Source of the DNA: Microbacteriaceae bacterium
GTDB lineage: Bacteria > Actinomycetota > Actinomycetes > Actinomycetales > Microbacteriaceae
Direction: 5' to 3'
Length of the DNA: 64,000 nt
NCBI GenBank assembly: GCA_947452675.1
Contig: CANGDL010000002.1
Location: 62,001-126,000 of the forward strand
Shown: in pieces, positions 60,729-64,000 of the stretch
Position numbering within the stretch: the stretch's first letter is position 1
How the letters are laid out: each line of letters begins with the position of its first letter
Program-made: the position numbers and the translations under genes
The notes under the pieces: generated by a model
Told to the model about the DNA's origin: nothing
The model's database searches: none
The model's input: the letters and a program-made list of their open reading frames with translations, nothing else

Positions 60729-62171
60729 TCAGTTGCGCTGATCAGCCTTGATTCGGGCCAAAATCTCGGTGATCTGGTTATAGACGTAGCGTCGCTCTTT
60801 CATCAAATCGTTCACCTTTTTGTTGGCGTACATCACGGTAGTGTGATCGCGACCCCCGAAGAGCTGCCCAATTTTTGGAAGTGAAAGATTGGTTTGCTCG
60901 CGGCAGAGATACATGGCGATTTGTCTAGCCAAAGCCACAGCCTGAGCTCGCGACGATCCGTATAGGTCATCTGCAGTGAATTTGTAATACGCGGCCACTG
61001 CATTGATGATGTCGATTGGAGCAATAACGCTGTCCTGTCCGAGTGGCACAACATCCTTGAGGATTGCCTGGACGAGCGGCATGTCTATTCTTTGGCGATT
61101 CAATGCAGCGTATGCGGTCACTCGAATCAGAGTGCCTTCAAGCTCACGGATGTTAGAAGCCACTCTCGCGGCCATGTATTCGAGGATCTCGTCAGAAATC
61201 TGGAATTTATCTCGCTCAGCCTTCTTACGAAGAATAGCAATTCGGGTCTCGAGTTCAGGGGCCTGGATGTCTGTCAGTAGACCCCATTCGAAACGAGACA
61301 ACATGCGGTCTTCAAACCCGTTTAGTTGCTTAGGAGGCTTGTCGCTAGTAATAACAACTTGCTTGTTGTGTCCATGCAGAGTGTTGAAGGTGTGGAAAAA
61401 GGCTTCCTGGGTCTGATCTTTACCTTCCATGAACTGGATGTCGTCAATCAAGAGAAGGTCAACGTCTCGGTAATCCGCCTGGAACTGGGCTGTGCGGTTA
61501 TTTTGAATCGAGTTGATGAAATCGTTTGTGAACTCTTCGCTGGAAACATAGCGCACTTTGATTTTTGGGTAAAGATTTAGCGCGTAGTGGCCAACCGCGT
61601 GCAAAAGGTGAGTCTTTCCAAGCCCAGATTCACCATAGATAAAGAGAGGGTTATAGGCCTTAGCTGGAGCCTCTGCAACCGCGAATGCGGCGGCATGTGC
61701 CATTCGGTTTGACCCGCCGCTCACAAAGTTCTCAAAGGTGTACTTGGGATTTAGTCGTGCTTCCGCACCAGCTGCGGCGGAACGTGATGTATTTCCCGTC
61801 GATTCACTTGGCTCTGTATATGTTTCTGTGTAGCTAACCGGAACAATTCGCTCAGGCGCGGTGGGCTCATCTAGAGGAAGATTCTGTGTGAAGGCTGCTT
61901 CAATTTCAGGGTTTACTACGACAGCGAAATTGGTTGGACCACCAAACTCCGCGTTATCCGACATGGCATCGAGCATGATCGGGCGAATTCTTTCTTGAAG
62001 AATTCCGCGCGTGAACTCATTCGGTACTTCAAGATAAAGCGTTTCACCCAAAACACCTTTTGGCTCAACCAGGTTTATGTATCCCAGGAGCTGGGGGGTC
62101 ATTCGGTCGTCGAGGTTCAGCTTGTTGACAAGTGTGTGCCACAAAATGTTGACAACATCTTGATCAGACAT
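60729..62171 (-). CDS. dnaA: Chromosomal replication initiator DnaA
   Basis: A 480-residue AAA+ initiator that melts oriC. Domain I (DVVNILWHTLVNKLNLDDRM), a linker with Ser/Thr and Pro (about 100-150), the AAA+ core with Walker A GESGLGKTHLLHAVG, Walker B LLIDDIQFMEGK, and domain IV with the DnaA signature GRDHTTVMYANKKV. The track start at 62255 adds 28 residues without domain I similarity; ATG 62171 with AGGGGACG upstream is chosen. The linker is short for an actinobacterium (about 50 residues). Confidence 0.98.
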   Translation of the reverse strand: MSDQDVVNILWHTLVNKLNLDDRMTPQLLGYINLVEPKGVLGETLYLEVPNEFTRGILQERIRPIMLDAMSDNAEFGGPTNFAVVVNPEIEAAFTQNLPLDEPTAPERIVPVSYTETYTEPSESTGNTSRSAAAGAEARLNPKYTFENFVSGGSNRMAHAAAFAVAEAPAKAYNPLFIYGESGLGKTHLLHAVGHYALNLYPKIKVRYVSSEEFTNDFINSIQNNRTAQFQADYRDVDLLLIDDIQFMEGKDQTQEAFFHTFNTLHGHNKQVVITSDKPPKQLNGFEDRMLSRFEWGLLTDIQAPELETRIAILRKKAERDKFQISDEILEYMAARVASNIRELEGTLIRVTAYAALNRQRIDMPLVQAILKDVVPLGQDSVIAPIDIINAVAAYYKFTADDLYGSSRAQAVALARQIAMYLCREQTNLSLPKIGQLFGGRDHTTVMYANKKVNDLMKERRYVYNQITEILARIKADQRN

Positions 62172-62552
62172 TAACTGCGTCCCCTCTCTAAAAAATTTTC
62201 TGGTCTGGAAGCCAGTGATAACTTGATTTTGCCGATTTTCCACAGACTTATCCACTCTGTGGAGAATCTGTGGATAACTTGACGGGTGAGTCGCAAAACC
62301 TGTGGAAAGTCCCTTGAGACATTCAACTCAATTAGGTTACTTAAAAGCAAATTATCCCCGCGTGTCATTCACGGAATATTTGTAACAGTTATGGCAGACT
62401 CTAAAAATTTTCTCGAAACGGCCCCGTATAACTTGACCGAGTTCGGTAATTGGGCGTAGATTTAACAGGTTGCTCTGCATAGGGGACGGCAGAAGCGAAA
62501 CGGCTTGTGTTCCCAAACACATACTTTGTTCCACTAACAGAAGAAGATCACC
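62172..62552. other. dnaA-rpmH divergent control region with DnaA boxes
   Basis: A 381-bp gene-free stretch. A second DnaA-box group is at 62236-62309: exact TGTGGATAA at 62269-62277 and near-matches at 62236, 62248, 62258 and 62301. These are close to the dnaA start and fit autoregulation or an origin half. The rpmH promoter is on the plus strand near 62433. The stretch 62310-62400 is AT-rich and should hold the dnaA promoter, which I cannot place exactly. Confidence 0.8.
62433..62462 (+). promoter_or_regulatory. rpmH promoter (TTGACC-N18-TAGATT)
   Basis: TTGACC at 62433-62438 and TAGATT at 62457-62462 are separated by 18 bases, close to the housekeeping sigma consensus. It lies about 90 bases before the rpmH ATG on the same strand. 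Confidence 0.7.
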
Positions 62553-62690
62553 ATGTCGAAGCGTACTTTCCAGCCAAACAACCGTCGTCGTTCGAAGACT
62601 CACGGTTTCCGTTTGCGCATGCAGACCCGTGCGGGTCGTGCCATTCTTGCAGCGCGCCGCCGCAAGGGCCGTTCAGAGCTTTCGGCTTAA
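62553..62690 (+). CDS. rpmH: 50S ribosomal protein L34
   Basis: A 45-residue basic protein missing from the ORF track because of its size. [44 protein letters not shown] is the complete L34 pattern. A GAAGAAGATCACC leader precedes the ATG. It is followed after 29 bp by rnpA, the universal order, and reads away from dnaA. Confidence 0.98.
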   Translation: MSKRTFQPNNRRRSKTHGFRLRMQTRAGRAILAARRRKGRSELSA

Positions 62691-62719
62691 TCCACCTAAT
62701 CGATCGCACAGCTAGCTAA

Positions 62720-63070
62720 ATGTTGGCGCGTGAGAATCGATTGCTCTCTGCAGACGACTTCAGGTCGGCTATGAAGCAGGGGCGCAAGGTCGGTTCCGAT
62801 CACCTAGTCATCTACCTAAAGCGGGATGAGGCAGCGCCTCATGCCCGCTTTGGTTTTGTCGTAGCCAAAACGGTTGGTGGCGCGGTCAAGAGAAACTTAG
62901 TCAAGCGCCGGTTGAGAGCGATTTCGAGGGAAACGCTTCTTCCTCTCGACGTCAAGGCTGATGTTGTGGTTCGCGCCCTCCCCGGAGCGGCCGAGCTCAA
63001 CTGGACAAACCTGAAGGATGAGTTCGAGGCGGACTTTCATTCGGCAGTGAAAAAAACCGTCAAGCAGTGA
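62720..63070 (+). CDS. rnpA: Ribonuclease P protein component
   Basis: A 116-residue basic protein that helps the RNase P RNA trim tRNA 5' ends. It shows LARENRLLSADDFRSAMKQGRKVGSDHLVIYL at the start and the RNR-type motif region AVKRNLVKRRLRAISRE in the middle. Usual length. The ribosome site is weak; rpmH and rnpA are probably on one transcript. Confidence 0.95.
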   Translation: MLARENRLLSADDFRSAMKQGRKVGSDHLVIYLKRDEAAPHARFGFVVAKTVGGAVKRNLVKRRLRAISRETLLPLDVKADVVVRALPGAAELNWTNLKDEFEADFHSAVKKTVKQ

Positions 63071-63086
63071 TGCGAATTTCTAGAAA

Positions 63087-63389
63087 GTGATTCTCATCTA
63101 CTGGTTATGGTTAGCACCAAGAAACTTAGTTGTGTTGTTTCTGAAGTTGTACCGAAAGCTAATCTCTCCGCTTTATGGAGATGTTTGCCGGTATTACCCG
63201 AGTTGTTCGGCTTATGGCTTGGAATCAGTGCAGCAACGTGGCGTGGTAGTCGGCGCGGTTTTTACCGCCTGGCGATTGCTTCGCTGCAACCCGTGGTCGC
63301 AGGGTGGCGTCGACAGGGTGAAACCGGGATCCGGAGTCTTTTCGGTGAACAAATTTGGATTTGTAGTACCAACCTCTAAGAAGGGCTAG
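63087..63389 (+). CDS. yidD: Membrane protein insertion efficiency factor YidD
   Basis: A 100-residue protein with the YidD signature [32 protein letters not shown] and [16 protein letters not shown], with an amphipathic N-terminal helix. It aids YidC-dependent membrane insertion. Only GTG 63087 is available as start, because a TAG stop lies two codons upstream in frame; 16 bp after rnpA. Confidence 0.95.
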   Translation: MILIYWLWLAPRNLVVLFLKLYRKLISPLYGDVCRYYPSCSAYGLESVQQRGVVVGAVFTAWRLLRCNPWSQGGVDRVKPGSGVFSVNKFGFVVPTSKKG

Positions 63390-63391
63390 TC

Positions 63392-64000
63392 ATGGATATT
63401 CTTTGGCCAATCAAATGGGCGGTCGAGCTGGTGCTCGTCATGTTCCACACTGTTTTCACCGCAGTCGGTATGCCTGCCGACGGTGGCCTCACCTGGGTGC
63501 TTTCAATTGTTGGCCTGACTCTTGTCGTTCGTGCTGCCTTGATTCCTGTCTTTGTGAAGCAAATCAAGAGCCAGCGCAACATGCTTATCGTGCAGCCTGA
63601 GCTTCAGAAGCTTCAGAAGAAATACAAGGGAAAGACCGATCGTGAATCACGCGAAAAGTTCGCCGCTGAGCAGATGGCGCTATACAAGAAGTCTGGTTCC
63701 AACCCACTGAGTTCTTGTCTCCCCCTTTTGATGCAGATGCCAATCTTCTCAAGCCTCTTCTTTGTTTTGAATGATGCACAGAAGGGTAAAGGTGGCGTTG
63801 GCCTCCTAACCGTCGAGCTTTCGAAGTCATTTGCTCACGGAGACCTATTCGGCGCCCCGCTATCGGCAACCTTCATGAACAGCTCACTTCTTGAAGTTAA
63901 GATCCTGGCAGCTGTGATGATTATCGCGATGACTGCTTCGCAGTTCATCACGCAGCGTCAAATCATCGCAAAGAACCAGAACCCGGCCGTGGCTTCAAGC
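63392..64000 (+). CDS. yidC: Membrane protein insertase YidC, N-terminal part (cut by window)
   Basis: Open to the right edge (203 codons seen), hence absent from the ORF track. It begins MDILWPIKWAVELVLVMFHTVF, lacks the large periplasmic P1 domain of enterobacterial YidC, and has the conserved Arg in LTLVVRAALIPVFVKQIKSQRNM, a coiled cytosolic hairpin (LQKLQKKYKGKTDRESREKF) and the NPLSSCLPLLMQMPIFSSLFFVL segment. AAGAAGGG precedes the ATG and the gene follows yidD by 2 bp. It inserts proteins into the membrane alone or with SecYEG. Confidence 0.95.
   Translation, partial: MDILWPIKWAVELVLVMFHTVFTAVGMPADGGLTWVLSIVGLTLVVRAALIPVFVKQIKSQRNMLIVQPELQKLQKKYKGKTDRESREKFAAEQMALYKKSGSNPLSSCLPLLMQMPIFSSLFFVLNDAQKGKGGVGLLTVELSKSFAHGDLFGAPLSATFMNSSLLEVKILAAVMIIAMTASQFITQRQIIAKNQNPAVASS

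Overview
The window looks like the replication-origin region of a small, compact, free-living actinobacterium, most likely a Microbacteriaceae member of the freshwater Luna type (Rhodoluna or Aquiluna-like). The grounds are the order rpmH-dnaA-oriC-dnaN-recF-DUF721-gyrB-gyrA-DUF3566-tRNA-Ile-tRNA-Ala, the actinobacterial block crgA-trpG-pknB-pknA-pbpA-rodA-pstP-fhaB-fhaA, moderate GC, many 1-14 bp gene overlaps, and many genes that appear to be leaderless. The family-level placement is inference; the phylum is well supported.

Layout. 1-8.9 kb: end of an MFS exporter, an orphan beta-class DNA methyltransferase, a small GNAT protein, a four-gene operon (ATP-grasp, alpha-E, transglutaminase-like, alpha/beta hydrolase), then UDP-glucose dehydrogenase and an SGNH hydrolase. 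9-14.1 kb: DedA plus a mannosyltransferase-like GT4, then an extracytosolic flavin electron-transfer operon (ferric-reductase-like flavoprotein, two FMN-binding proteins, ApbE). 14.2-20.5 kb: a thioesterase, an M13 peptidase, TrhO, and two secreted proteins sharing a bidirectional terminator. 20.7-32.2 kb: the signalling and cell-wall block (FhaA, FhaB, PstP, RodA, PbpA, PknA, PknB), TrpG, CrgA, a rhomboid, cyclophilin and a small membrane protein at the cwsA position. 32.2-38.4 kb: a histidine-utilisation regulon (IclR regulator, hutU, hutI, hutH, hutG). 38.5-44.05 kb: small metabolic and stress genes.

44.14-51.87 kb: a 7.7 kb integrative element sits in the 3' end of tRNA-Ala(TGC). It has a tyrosine integrase at one end, short att repeats at both ends, tandem 12-bp putative integrase arm sites inside both ends, and a replacement terminator for the tRNA. 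Its cargo is an EcoRI-family adenine methyltransferase overlapping a DUF262-HNH nuclease, a good candidate for an unusual restriction or anti-phage module, plus several uncharacterised genes.

51.85-64 kb: tRNA-Ala, tRNA-Ile, DUF3566, gyrA, gyrB, DUF721, recF, dnaN, oriC with a DnaA-box array and an AT-rich stretch, dnaA, then rpmH, rnpA, yidD and a truncated yidC on the other strand.

Limits: all functions are from motifs, length and gene context read by eye; no database search was possible. The ORF track missed rpmH and yidC, and several of its starts were moved on the basis of Shine-Dalgarno sequences or a -10-like TAnnnT box six bases before the start codon.
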